A model generated the notes under the pieces. It was given only the letters and a program-made list of their open reading frames with translations, searched no databases and was not told the origin of the DNA. The position numbers were made by a program, and so were the translations under genes. 64,000 bases of DNA, from contig CAZHRK010000002.1 of assembly GCA_964534555.1 (NCBI GenBank), positions 124,001 through 188,000 on the forward strand, written 5' to 3'. The DNA comes from CAZHRK01 sp964534555. Its GTDB lineage: Bacteria; Babelota; Babeliae; Babelales; RVW-14. This document shows, piece by piece, positions 24,377 through 33,549 of the stretch (its first letter is position 1; each line of letters opens with the position of its first letter).

Positions 24377-26980
24377 TTATTTGTTAAGCCAAGAGACAAG
24401 CGTTTCTTTAAAGTTTTGTGGCAGGTTAGTGCCACCACCTTGAATCGCTAGATTGCTTCCACCACCGCGCAAGTTGTGTGCGTCTTTTAGGTAGGCAGCA
24501 AGTGCTTTCATATCGACGCTGCTTTCATACTGTTTGCTTAGCGAGCACAAAAAGCTGAATCTGCTGCTTTCTTTTCCAATAAGGACATAGAGCCCTGGTT
24601 TGTGTTTCTCAAGCTCTGATGCAAGGGTGCGGAGCTCTTCTCCTGATGCGTTTTCCTGAATTGCAAAGATAAATGGAAGGTTTTTAATAATCTCAGCGTT
24701 TGACGCCAGCTCTGTTGCTTGGAACTTAGCGAGCTGTTTTTTGAGCTGTTTAATTGTGCTTGTAAGGCTTTGTACTTCATCGTTTTGACGTTGTACAGCA
24801 GTGAGCACTTCTTCAGGCTTTACTTTAAACTGTTCGCTTAATGTTTTAACAGTGCTAAAGGATTTTTGAAAGAGTGCCATCGCAGCAGGCCCAGTAACTG
24901 CAACCATGCGTCGTGTGCCACTTGAAAGCGCTGCTTCACTGATGATCTTAAAACATCCGATAATACCAGTACTTGATGCGTGGGTTCCACCGCATAGCTC
25001 TGCTGAGAAGCCTGGGATTTGAACAACACGCACGTTTTCTGGGTTGTATTTTTCACCAAAAAATGAGATCACGCCTCGTTCTTTTGCTTCGGCAAGCGTT
25101 GTATTACCGATATTGGTTTTAATATCAGCTCTTATTTTTTCATTAATCAAATTCTCAACAGCTTCAATTTGAGCTGGGGTGAGGGCTTCATGATGACTAA
25201 AGTCAAAGCGCAGGTAGTCTGGGCAAACAAGCGATCCCGCTTGTTTAATAGAGTTGCCGACAACTTGCAGGAGCGCAGCCTGGAGCATATGTGTCGCAGT
25301 GTGATTCTTGACTGTGTTTGCTCTTAATACCGGATCAACCCAGCATGCAGCCGTTGCTCCGATTTTTACTGCTGGAGCAGCTTGAGCCTCAGGGCTTTTT
25401 TTGAGTTTTACTGCTATTGCAGGGTTGTGCGTTTCACCAACTTTTTGTAGATCAACAACAGGATAGACAATTCCATTAATTGTTACGTGCCCGTTGTCGT
25501 TAACCTGGCCACCTGATTCGACATAAAACGGTGACTCGTCGGTAATAATCCAGAGATAGTCTCCGTCATCACGTACGAAGCTTATTGTGCTTGCGCACTC
25601 GGTTGTTTCATATCCAACAAACTTGGTAACGATATTTTCAACAACAAGCTGCTCTCCGCTCATTTTATCTTTTTTGCCTGATTGCTCTTGCTGTTTTTTC
25701 ATCTCAGCATCAAAGCCATCCATATCAAGTGCTAGGCTGTTCTCATTTGCGATGACAAGTGTTAATTCCGGTGGGAATCCATAAGTATCATAGAGCTTAA
25801 ATACTTGTTCACCTGTTAATTCTTTTATTCCAGCTTTTTTATTATCGGCAATATATTTTGCCATGATATTTTGGCCTTGCACCAGGTTTGTCTGGAACTT
25901 TTCAATTTCTTGCTTGAGCAGGTTTAAGATCAGTGGTTTGCTTGAAACAAGTTCAGGGTAAATAACCCCAAGCTGCTCAATAAATACTTCTGATAGTTTT
26001 ACAAATGTTTCTAGCTCAGGCGTTAATTTTTGAGTAAAGAGCGCGCCTCTGCGTATGATTTTACGCAAGACATACCCACGCCCCTCGTTTGATGGGGTGC
26101 AGCCATCTGCAATAAGGAGAGATGTTGATCTGATGTGGTCACACATAACTCTGAATGCAGCTTTGGTTTGAGCATCAGCACCTTCGTAGCGCTTGCCAGT
26201 CATCTTTTCTATTGCAGCGATAAGGTGCTGAAAAAGATCAGTATCGTAGACGGTGTCTTTGCCGTTCATAATCATACAAAGACGTTCTAGCCCCATACCA
26301 GTATCAACGCCTGTTTGTTTAAGCGGAACAAGGGTACCGTCTTTTTGGCGGTCATACTGCATAAAGACAAGATTCCATATTTCAGTAAAGCGTGAGCAAT
26401 CACAACCAGGGGCACATGAATTGCTGCCACAACCTTTTTCTGCGCCACGATCAACATAGATCTCAGTACATGGTCCGCATGGTCCAGTATCACCCATCTG
26501 CCAGAAATTATCTTTTTCTCCAAGGCGAATAATACGGCTTTCAGGAAGGCCGATCATGGTGTGCCAAAGGTCATACGCTTCTTGGTCGTCTTTGTAAACT
26601 GAGGCATAGAGCTTGCTGCTATCCATGGCGATTTCTTTAGTTAGAAACTCCCACGCAAAGCTGATAGCTTCCTTTTTGAAATAATCACCAAATGAAAAGT
26701 TTCCAAGCATCTCAAAAAAAGTGAGGTGTCGCTCGGTGAATCCAACAGCATCAAGGTCATTATGCTTTCCACCAGCTCGGACGCACTTTTGCGAAGATGT
26801 GGCTCGGACGTAAGAGCGTTTTTCTCTGCCTAGAAACAGGTCTTTAAATTGGTTCATGCCTGCGTTAGTAAAGAGAATTGTTGGGTCTTGCGCTGGAATG
26901 AGCGGCGAGCTTGAAACAACCGTATGGTTGTTTTTAGCAAAATAGTCCAGGAAGCTTTTTCTAATTTGGAACGAATTCAT
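24377..26980 (-). CDS. alaS: Alanyl-tRNA synthetase
   Basis: AlaRS charges tRNA-Ala and corrects mischarged Ser or Gly. The 867-residue product is full length, with the class II catalytic core at the N-terminus (FTNAGMNQFKDLFLG, GRGYVLRKIIRR). The editing domain carries HTATHML and CGGTH, and a C-terminal C-Ala region is present, ending with RGGGSNLAIQGGG. It is transcribed alone and divergent from the exported-protein cluster. The identification is secure. Confidence 0.96.
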   Translation of the reverse strand: MNSFQIRKSFLDYFAKNNHTVVSSSPLIPAQDPTILFTNAGMNQFKDLFLGREKRSYVRATSSQKCVRAGGKHNDLDAVGFTERHLTFFEMLGNFSFGDYFKKEAISFAWEFLTKEIAMDSSKLYASVYKDDQEAYDLWHTMIGLPESRIIRLGEKDNFWQMGDTGPCGPCTEIYVDRGAEKGCGSNSCAPGCDCSRFTEIWNLVFMQYDRQKDGTLVPLKQTGVDTGMGLERLCMIMNGKDTVYDTDLFQHLIAAIEKMTGKRYEGADAQTKAAFRVMCDHIRSTSLLIADGCTPSNEGRGYVLRKIIRRGALFTQKLTPELETFVKLSEVFIEQLGVIYPELVSSKPLILNLLKQEIEKFQTNLVQGQNIMAKYIADNKKAGIKELTGEQVFKLYDTYGFPPELTLVIANENSLALDMDGFDAEMKKQQEQSGKKDKMSGEQLVVENIVTKFVGYETTECASTISFVRDDGDYLWIITDESPFYVESGGQVNDNGHVTINGIVYPVVDLQKVGETHNPAIAVKLKKSPEAQAAPAVKIGATAACWVDPVLRANTVKNHTATHMLQAALLQVVGNSIKQAGSLVCPDYLRFDFSHHEALTPAQIEAVENLINEKIRADIKTNIGNTTLAEAKERGVISFFGEKYNPENVRVVQIPGFSAELCGGTHASSTGIIGCFKIISEAALSSGTRRMVAVTGPAAMALFQKSFSTVKTLSEQFKVKPEEVLTAVQRQNDEVQSLTSTIKQLKKQLAKFQATELASNAEIIKNLPFIFAIQENASGEELRTLASELEKHKPGLYVLIGKESSRFSFLCSLSKQYESSVDMKALAAYLKDAHNLRGGGSNLAIQGGGTNLPQNFKETLVSWLNK

Positions 26981-27185
26981 TCAGAAAGCCCTTTTGGATA
27001 GTACTTGTAAATCACACCTTACGACTAGTGCACTATACCATATCCCCTAAAAAAAGCTTCATTCAAAATAATAACTATCATATCTTTTAGCAGTAGATGC
27101 TTCTGCTAGCGTGGTTAATATGTGTAGAAAATGAGTAACAACGTATGACCCCTAGGTGTATTTTAACGCTAAAAAGGATACAGGT

Positions 27186-28187
27186 TTGAAAGCAAAAAAT
27201 AGCATACTAACGGCTTTGGTTTTGATATGGTCTTTTATTACAGGTAATGCTGCTACTGAATCTACCCCAGTTGTTGTTACCCGATTAACCCCTCGCCCAG
27301 AGCTCTCACAAGATCATTTTGTAACATGGGTTTGTAACCTATGCGTTCGTACAGGTTTTTTAGAGGAAAATCTTGGCCCTGAATATCGCAATAAAGTAAT
27401 GCGTATGCACGCATACAGAACAATTATTAGTCGATGTAAGCCTGGTTTTACTAAAAAACAAATTATTGAAGTTCTTAATGAGCATGGATTTAATAAAAAA
27501 GCCGATGCTTCAAAGGCACTTGTGGATCATCCCTGTTCTAAGGAAATTCCGCTTGAAGACCTGCCCGTTGATGATCTTATTGCCCATCTTGCTGCAGTCA
27601 TAGAAAATGTTCGTACAGTTGATCATATTATTTCTTCAGTCCTTGGATTACATATACGTGATTACTGCAAGAGCCATAAGGTGTTATTTAAGGATATCGC
27701 AGTAACGCTGAGGGAGATTTCTGCATGCTTAATTCCTGACTATGATTTTTATCCTGAGTATGGTGCCGAAGCGTGCCGTAAAAAAGCTAGAATAGTCCGG
27801 GATGGAATAAAAGAGAGCGCAGTAAAAATTTTTTCGATGGCACTCAAGGGGAGTAATGATCGGGTTGAGGGCTTGAGGGATGATGTCAAAACTGTCGTTA
27901 TGATTAATTCTTTTTTGATTTGTGCTCAAGCTTACAATGAAAACTTTTTCTTGAGCGAGGGTGTAGCTGATGAGCTTGTTGATTATGTCGCACGTAATTT
28001 TTTTGAAGGTGATATAGTCGCTCTTTATGAAGATTTGACGCGCGGGCTGGGGGAGCGTTTTTATGGCCGGGCGTATCTTTTAGACATCCCTGAGAAAATA
28101 GAAAATCTAGCGATGAACTATCTTTTTAATTCATGTTTACCACTTAAATCTTCTTCCGCGGCTGCGGGTGGGGGTGGCTGTCGCTAA
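27186..28187 (+). CDS. Exported protein of unknown function (paralogue 1 of 3)
   Basis: The best start is the TTG at 27186, which has an AAGGA site seven bases upstream; a GTG at 27156 is in frame but lacks one. This gives 333 residues, starting with a signal peptide (KAKNSILTALVLIWSF, cleavage near GNAA). Residues 45-110 contain a segment of the type F..WV....VRTGFL....Y......Y......KPG that recurs twice in the gene at 29452. The C-terminal part (VVMINSFLICAQAYN, then VARNFFEGDIVALYEDL) is echoed in both following genes. The family is unknown to me. Confidence 0.65.
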   Translation: MKAKNSILTALVLIWSFITGNAATESTPVVVTRLTPRPELSQDHFVTWVCNLCVRTGFLEENLGPEYRNKVMRMHAYRTIISRCKPGFTKKQIIEVLNEHGFNKKADASKALVDHPCSKEIPLEDLPVDDLIAHLAAVIENVRTVDHIISSVLGLHIRDYCKSHKVLFKDIAVTLREISACLIPDYDFYPEYGAEACRKKARIVRDGIKESAVKIFSMALKGSNDRVEGLRDDVKTVVMINSFLICAQAYNENFFLSEGVADELVDYVARNFFEGDIVALYEDLTRGLGERFYGRAYLLDIPEKIENLAMNYLFNSCLPLKSSSAAAGGGGCR

Positions 28188-28220
28188 TTAAGGGCGCAGA
28201 GCCTTTTACCTGAGCCTGAT

Positions 28221-28249
28221 TTTACAAATGTGGAATACCCTGATATAAT
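28221..28249 (+). promoter_or_regulatory. Strong sigma-70 promoter for the gene at 28321
   Basis: A TTTACA -35 (28221-28226), a 17-base spacer and a perfect TATAAT -10 (28244-28249) give a start near 28256 and a leader of about 65 bases. Confidence 0.75.
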
Positions 28250-28320
28250 TCACGCCCCCTTTGTATTTTAGAATAAAAGTGGGTGGGGCAAACTTTTTAC
28301 TCTTCAGATCAGGTTATTTC

Positions 28321-29397
28321 ATGTTTTTAGTACAGCAATGCTATCGTTACGGAATTATTTTTTTAATAACAGTTTTATCTGTTGATACTGCTTGTCCAGC
28401 GGGAAGTATTGTCGTTGGTGGCGCTGGTGATCCTGCTGTACGATTTACACGCTCTGTTGGGTCTCGTTTATATGCAAAAACAGTGCTTGCCGGCAATATT
28501 TTTGAAGCGCTTACTGGGACAGAATGTGAAAGCCTCAAAGGCAAGTATGAACATCCTGCTTTACGCAAAACTTTTTACAAGCAAGCTTTGGATCATTTTG
28601 GTTCACGCATGCCAGATGATGCTGAATTACTGCTTTTTTTGAAACAAATTAATGACGAAGAAATAGCTGTAACAGAAGATTATGCTGCTGCGCGCAGGGT
28701 CTATGATGGTAACGTTATGCAGGAAGCGGCTCGAATTGAGCTGCGTAAAGGCAGAGATTCTGCTGTAAATATGTTCGAAAAACAGCTGCTCAGTGCTGCT
28801 GATACGTATAATCAAAACATGGATTTTATGGGCTTATTGTGGAGCTCAAAACTTATTAATGAAGATGTTAAGCATTTTTTACATAGTACATTTGATCGCT
28901 TAAGACGGTTAAGTACATGTATTAGATTGCCGTTCTATCGATATTTCCTTGTATTGCCAGAAGGTAGCATTCATAAGCCAGTACCGCGTTGTATAATTGA
29001 GCTTGTTTGCACTGATATGGTTGATAAGTATTTATCAAAAGCATTTAAAGATGTTATTTACTCAACATTTGATAACCTTGATGAATTTGACACTGCTGTT
29101 GTTTTGAACCAAGCACGTGTGATTATTCTTTACTACGTTCTTATTCTTGCTTATGAAATTTATGGTGATGATAACAGTAGAACTCATGCGCTCTTTACAG
29201 ACCTTATTTCTTATGTGAGAGAAAAACTATTTGCGGATGATGCAGATTTGCTTGGTGCTGCCTTGCAAAAAGATGTTCTATCTTTTTATCCCAAATTAGC
29301 CCTTGTTCTTAAACGAGGTACTGCAAATAGTGTAATGAACGATTTCTTCAAGGCTCATTTCCCTACTGGTTCTGCCTCAGCAGTTGTAATTGATTAA
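28321..29397 (+). CDS. Exported protein of unknown function (paralogue 2 of 3)
   Basis: Starting at the ATG at 28321 (a TTG at 28261 is in frame but lies upstream of any ribosome site), the protein has 358 residues with an N-terminal export segment ending near TACPAG. The body is helical. The C-terminal 130 residues follow the same pattern as its neighbours: a hydrophobic helix (VVLNQARVIILYYVLILAY), then an acidic gap, then VREKLFADDADLL. It has its own promoter. No known domain was recognised; a secreted effector or envelope protein is possible. Confidence 0.65.
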   Translation: MFLVQQCYRYGIIFLITVLSVDTACPAGSIVVGGAGDPAVRFTRSVGSRLYAKTVLAGNIFEALTGTECESLKGKYEHPALRKTFYKQALDHFGSRMPDDAELLLFLKQINDEEIAVTEDYAAARRVYDGNVMQEAARIELRKGRDSAVNMFEKQLLSAADTYNQNMDFMGLLWSSKLINEDVKHFLHSTFDRLRRLSTCIRLPFYRYFLVLPEGSIHKPVPRCIIELVCTDMVDKYLSKAFKDVIYSTFDNLDEFDTAVVLNQARVIILYYVLILAYEIYGDDNSRTHALFTDLISYVREKLFADDADLLGAALQKDVLSFYPKLALVLKRGTANSVMNDFFKAHFPTGSASAVVID

Positions 29398-29451
29398 CCC
29401 TCTTCTTTTAGCTTTTTATTTTAAGAAGATACTTTTTGGATTTTTTCACTT

Positions 29452-30780
29452 ATGTTTATTCAGTGTTCACACTCTCTTGTTCGTCATAGTCTATTTTTTG
29501 CTTGTGTAATGAGCAATATCTTCGCTACTGAAAAAGCTATTATCTCAGATGCAACAGATGCTATCGTAGCAACAGCTGCCGCAGCACCGATTCGTACTTT
29601 GCCAAAAGATAAAGAAGCATTTAAAGCGTGGCTTCATCGTTTTTTTGTTCGTTCTGACTATCTTACAAAAAAAGATGCTCTTTTCTACGCTGAATTAAGC
29701 ATAAGAGTTAATGTCTATAATCATGCTGTGTTAGAACTTAAGCCTGGATGCTCACGAGCTGAACTTGAGGCTTGGGTTGATGGGTTTAAAACAAGAACCA
29801 CTCTTGGTTTTTCTAGTGCCCAGCCATACCGCCCTACATTAAAGCCTTTTGAGCATCACACTAACGAGTCTCCTGTCGACGTTGCTGGTTTTACTTCTTG
29901 GCTTGAAGCTCTTTTAACTGAAACTGATCTTTTACAAAAAACTTTTGCTGATCGGAGCTTTTTGCCAACGCAGCGTAGAGATCTTGCTGGGCAGGTTAGA
30001 CCTATTCTTGTTCCCGGCAGTACTATCTCTGATGTTCAAGATAGGCTTAGCGCTATTTTTTTTAAACAAAAACGTATGTACTTTGAAGCCGCATTAAAGA
30101 AAGTGATTTTTGCAGTGAAAGATCACACTGAGCTTAAGGCGTTTTTTGAGCGTTCTGAGTGGGACTCTCTGTTTCCTCGTTCTGTAAGAGATAAGATGGC
30201 TGAGCTTGCTCATAATATTGCTCGCGATGTAAACGTTATTAATACAGTGTTATTACCTTTTGTTGATGGTTTTAAATCTTCAGATCCCGTTGCTGAAAAA
30301 ATGGGTGTTCCTCTTTATTTCAGAGAAAAATTGTACGCTCAGCTTAAGGAAAATATAAATAACCGTCTTTTAAGATTTTATTTAGAGCAAGTAGATTATT
30401 ATAATAAAATTTATGATAAAGCTTTTCCTCTTGGATCATTACGAGGCGCTCTTAGTGACGTTGCTTTGGCATCGGTAACGGAAGACGATGATTTTGTGTT
30501 CACTATTCAAAGTATATTATCTTGCGCACAAGTTCTTTGTTTTAAGCAGCCTCATATACTTGATAAAGACATGTTTGAGATTATGCGTAGTGAGGTATTT
30601 CAAGCAATTCTGAACTATTTTGATGCAACCTATTTTGCTCCGGCTGGTAAAACACTAGAGAAGTATTTTAGAGAAACCGCACTTGCAGAAAGACCAAGCC
30701 TGAAGAAAACTGCAGATGAAACTGGAATCGCATCATTTATTAGATTGGCAAGAAAACCATTCATAGCAGCTACTGTCTAA
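29452..30780 (+). CDS. Exported protein of unknown function with internal repeat (paralogue 3 of 3)
   Basis: The 442-residue protein has an N-terminal hydrophobic export segment ending near NIFATEK. Two tandem copies of an about 80-residue unit follow: the first starts at DKEAFKAWLHRFFVRSDYL, the second at DVAGFTSWLEALLTETDLL, and each reaches a KPG or VPG turn. The unit also occurs once in the gene at 27186. The C-terminus (FTIQSILSCAQVLC) matches the corresponding helix of its two neighbours. There is no obvious ribosome site before the ATG. The function is unknown. Confidence 0.65.
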   Translation: MFIQCSHSLVRHSLFFACVMSNIFATEKAIISDATDAIVATAAAAPIRTLPKDKEAFKAWLHRFFVRSDYLTKKDALFYAELSIRVNVYNHAVLELKPGCSRAELEAWVDGFKTRTTLGFSSAQPYRPTLKPFEHHTNESPVDVAGFTSWLEALLTETDLLQKTFADRSFLPTQRRDLAGQVRPILVPGSTISDVQDRLSAIFFKQKRMYFEAALKKVIFAVKDHTELKAFFERSEWDSLFPRSVRDKMAELAHNIARDVNVINTVLLPFVDGFKSSDPVAEKMGVPLYFREKLYAQLKENINNRLLRFYLEQVDYYNKIYDKAFPLGSLRGALSDVALASVTEDDDFVFTIQSILSCAQVLCFKQPHILDKDMFEIMRSEVFQAILNYFDATYFAPAGKTLEKYFRETALAERPSLKKTADETGIASFIRLARKPFIAATV

Positions 30781-30923
30781 TTATTAAAAGAGTAAATAGT
30801 TAGTTTTTTTTAATAAAAAAGCCACTTTTTTGCCCATTTTTTAAATTAATTTACTATCTGAAAATATCGGGTAGAATGATTACTATTACTAAGTTATAAG
30901 ATAAAGAAATGGCGGGGGCTCTA

Positions 30924-31427
30924 ATGAAAAAAATGGTACATAGCATTACAGCAATATTAGTTTTTATGACTTCTGTGCTCGCAGCTTCAAGCGCAGGTCG
31001 ATCGGTTACTCCTCCAGAGAGAAGAGTTGTTACATTAGCTGCAGATACCTCTTTTGATGACTTTAAAACGTTTTGCGGTAAGAGTCATGCTGATGAGGTG
31101 AAAGCTGCTATTGTTCGTTCTGTTTGCCGTGACAATGCGAAGCTGTATAAGCCAAAGCATATTCTATTTTTGATTAGAGGCGGTTTTCCTGTCACGATGA
31201 GTGATATCGATGCTTTGCCACACCCTTATTTTGATATTCATGATAAGGCAAATCTTAAAATTGCACTGATAAATCCAAGCGGAGAGGAAATGACAGACAG
31301 TCCGCATGGACCTCTTTTTGGATTTGATGCAGGACTCGATCCTGTACACGAATCTGATACGAAATGGTCTGTTATGGATCTGGTAAAGTGGATTTTTTCT
31401 TGTGGCTCAGATTCTACTGATGAGTAA
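30924..31427 (+). CDS. Small exported protein of unknown function
   Basis: The start at 30924 gives a classical signal peptide (MKKMVHSITAILVFMTSVLA, cleavage near ASS); an ATG five codons upstream is also possible. The mature part of about 145 residues has a short helical segment and then KHILFLIRGGFPVTMSDIDAL, which is faintly like an ankyrin-type turn but not convincing. It ends before a strong terminator. I do not recognise the family. It belongs by position to the 27-31 kb group of secreted proteins. Confidence 0.6.
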   Translation: MKKMVHSITAILVFMTSVLAASSAGRSVTPPERRVVTLAADTSFDDFKTFCGKSHADEVKAAIVRSVCRDNAKLYKPKHILFLIRGGFPVTMSDIDALPHPYFDIHDKANLKIALINPSGEEMTDSPHGPLFGFDAGLDPVHESDTKWSVMDLVKWIFSCGSDSTDE

Positions 31428-31453
31428 TAAAAATTACCTTCTGGGTACGGTTT

Positions 31454-31486
31454 AAAAAGGGGAGCAGATTATGCTCCCCTTTTTTT
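31454..31486 (+). terminator. Terminator of the 27-31 kb exported-protein cluster
   Basis: A 13-base stem (AAAAAGGGGAGCA with its complement), a five-base loop and a T run follow the last gene of the cluster. Confidence 0.9.
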
Positions 31487-31579
31487 ATTTAATAGCCCTG
31501 TGGATTGCATAAATCGCTAATTCAGGATATCATTTCAAATGCATTGTATTTAGCTTTTTTATTCTGTTCAGAGGTTTTT

Positions 31580-32890
31580 ATGTCATCATCAAAAGCAACG
31601 CTTGAGAAGATTGTTTCGCTTTGTAAGCGCCGTGGTTTTGTGTATCAATCAGGCGAGATTTATGATGGCCTGAACGGGGTTTATGACTTTGGTCCTTTGG
31701 GAGCGAGTCTTAAAAATGCAATCAAATCAAAGTGGCTTGCCCATATGATGAGCTTCCCTGAAGATGTTGTTCAGTTTGATGGCGCTCAGCTTGGTAGCGC
31801 GGATGTATGGAGTGCTTCTGGTCACCTGGCGGGTTTTAGTGACCCTATGGTTGATTGTATGCAGTGCAAAAAACGCTATCGTGCTGATGATATTGATCTT
31901 GAAAAAAACTGCCCACACTGTGGTAATAAAAACTGGACAGATGTTCGTCAGTTTAATCTGATGTTTAAAACCCAGCTTGGCGCGATGTCTGATGCATCAA
32001 GTGATGCGTATCTTCGCCCAGAGACAGCTCAATCAATTTTTATTAATTTTAAAAATATTATCTCGAGCAATAGAGTTAAAATTCCTTTTGGTGTTGCGCA
32101 GATTGGAAAAGCGTTTCGTAATGAAATTACACCAAAGCAGTTCCTTTTCCGTATGCGTGAATTTGAGCAAATGGAGATGGAATTCTTCTGCCGCCCTGAT
32201 CAGTCAGATAGCTTTTTTGATACTTGGGTTGCACGTCGTAAAGAGTTTTTCATGAGCCTTGGTCTTACACCAGAGCGTATTCGTCTTCGTCCTCACGCAT
32301 CAGATGAGCTTGCTCACTATTCAAAAGCTTGTATTGATGTTGAGTATGATTTCCCATTTGGTTGGAAAGAGCTTGAGGGAATAGCTCACCGCTCTGATTT
32401 TGATTTAAGCCAGCACTCAAAACATTCAGGCAAAGAGCTTGCAGTGTTTGATGAGGCAACAAAGGCATCATATATTCCTCATGTTGTTGAGTGTTCTGTT
32501 GGTGTTGACCGTCTCTTCCTCACGGTTTTGTTTGATGCATATGATGAAGATACAATTGATGGTGATGTACGTGTTGTTCTTCATCTTCACCCAGCGCTGG
32601 CCCCATATTCTGCAGCATTTTTGCCACTAAGCGGTAAGCTTTCAGATGAGGCGTTTAAAATTTATGCTGCTCTTAAGTCTAAAGGCATTAAGATTCAGTT
32701 TGATGAATCAGGTTCTATTGGTAAGCGCTATCGTCGTCAAGATGAGATTGGAACCCCGTTGTGCTTTACGTATGATTTTGAGAGCGCTGCTGACGGCCAG
32801 GTAACAGTTCGTGATCGTGATACAACTAAGCAAGAGCGAATCTCGATCGATTCAATCGAGCGTTATATCAAAAATATGCTTGAGCGTTAA
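31580..32890 (+). CDS. glyQS: Glycyl-tRNA synthetase (homodimeric type)
   Basis: This enzyme charges tRNA-Gly. The ATG at 31580 has a GAGG site five bases upstream; an in-frame TTG at 31505 would add 25 hydrophobic residues foreign to the family. The 436-residue product has the class II motifs of the alpha2 GlyRS (GVYDFGPLGASLKNAI, RPETAQSIFINF, FRMREFEQMEMEFF) and the C-terminal anticodon-binding domain (DEIGTPLCFTYDFES). It contains the Cys pairs of the insertion (MQCKKRY, CPHCGNK), a likely zinc site. Confidence 0.95.
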   Translation: MSSSKATLEKIVSLCKRRGFVYQSGEIYDGLNGVYDFGPLGASLKNAIKSKWLAHMMSFPEDVVQFDGAQLGSADVWSASGHLAGFSDPMVDCMQCKKRYRADDIDLEKNCPHCGNKNWTDVRQFNLMFKTQLGAMSDASSDAYLRPETAQSIFINFKNIISSNRVKIPFGVAQIGKAFRNEITPKQFLFRMREFEQMEMEFFCRPDQSDSFFDTWVARRKEFFMSLGLTPERIRLRPHASDELAHYSKACIDVEYDFPFGWKELEGIAHRSDFDLSQHSKHSGKELAVFDEATKASYIPHVVECSVGVDRLFLTVLFDAYDEDTIDGDVRVVLHLHPALAPYSAAFLPLSGKLSDEAFKIYAALKSKGIKIQFDESGSIGKRYRRQDEIGTPLCFTYDFESAADGQVTVRDRDTTKQERISIDSIERYIKNMLER

Positions 32891-32895
32891 AATTA

Positions 32896-32929
32896 AAAAT
32901 GAGGGAGCTGCGCGCAGCTCCCTCATTTT
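32896..32929 (+). terminator. Terminator after glyQS
   Basis: A 15-base stem (AAAATGAGGGAGCTG with its complement) around a CGCG loop ends in TTTT. It lies between glyQS and the next gene. Confidence 0.85.
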
Positions 32930-32966
32930 ATAGTTCGCGCACCGCTGCTGCTAAAAAAGGAGATCT

Positions 32967-33548
32967 ATGAAGGTAATTCGTCGTGTTTATGATTGGATGG
33001 GGAGCAAAGTTGGTACTGCCCATGCTACGTTTTGGCTTTGTGCTCTTTTTTTCATAGAGGCTTCTTTTTTTGTTATTCCAGTTGACCCGCTGCTCATACT
33101 TTACGCTATTCATAACCGTCGCCGTGCGTTGTATTACGCGTTTTTAGCAACAGCCTTTTCAGTTCTTGGCGGACTGTTTGGGTATTTTATTGGGGCTGTG
33201 TTGTGGAGTACGCTTGGGGATTTCTTGGTGACTAATATAGTTGGCCAGTCAGTATTTGATAATGTCCTGCAGAAATATCAGATGTATCAGATGTGGGTTG
33301 TTTTACTTGCCGCATTTACCCCTTTGCCTTACAAAGCTGTGACGGTATCAGCTGGCTTTTGTGGGCTATCTCTTCCGACATTTATCCTCTTCTCAATTAT
33401 AGGAAGAGGGGCTCGGTTCTTCTTGGTTGCAGGATCTATTTATATTTGGGGTGAATCAATTAAAGGATTTATTGATAAGCATTTTGATTGGCTTGTAGTT
33501 GGGTTTTCTTGTGCACTTCTCTCTGGTATTTACATTTTCCTGACATGA
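32967..33548 (+). CDS. DedA/VTT-domain membrane protein (YqaA-like)
   Basis: The 193-residue protein has about five hydrophobic segments and the VTT-domain signature: a Pro-rich start (FFVIPVDPLLI), a Gly-rich re-entrant segment (GGLFGYFIGAVLW) and the motif FTPLPYKAVTVSAGF followed by GRGARFF. VTT proteins flip or transport lipids such as undecaprenyl phosphate or phosphatidylethanolamine. A strong AAAGGAG site precedes the ATG. The next gene begins one base after its stop, so the two are coupled. The family is firm; the substrate is not known. Confidence 0.8.
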   Translation: MKVIRRVYDWMGSKVGTAHATFWLCALFFIEASFFVIPVDPLLILYAIHNRRRALYYAFLATAFSVLGGLFGYFIGAVLWSTLGDFLVTNIVGQSVFDNVLQKYQMYQMWVVLLAAFTPLPYKAVTVSAGFCGLSLPTFILFSIIGRGARFFLVAGSIYIWGESIKGFIDKHFDWLVVGFSCALLSGIYIFLT

Positions 33549-33549
33549 T

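Noticed and set aside
30924..31427. Possible ankyrin repeat in the small exported protein
   Set aside because: Only one short segment looks similar and the ankyrin consensus residues are missing.
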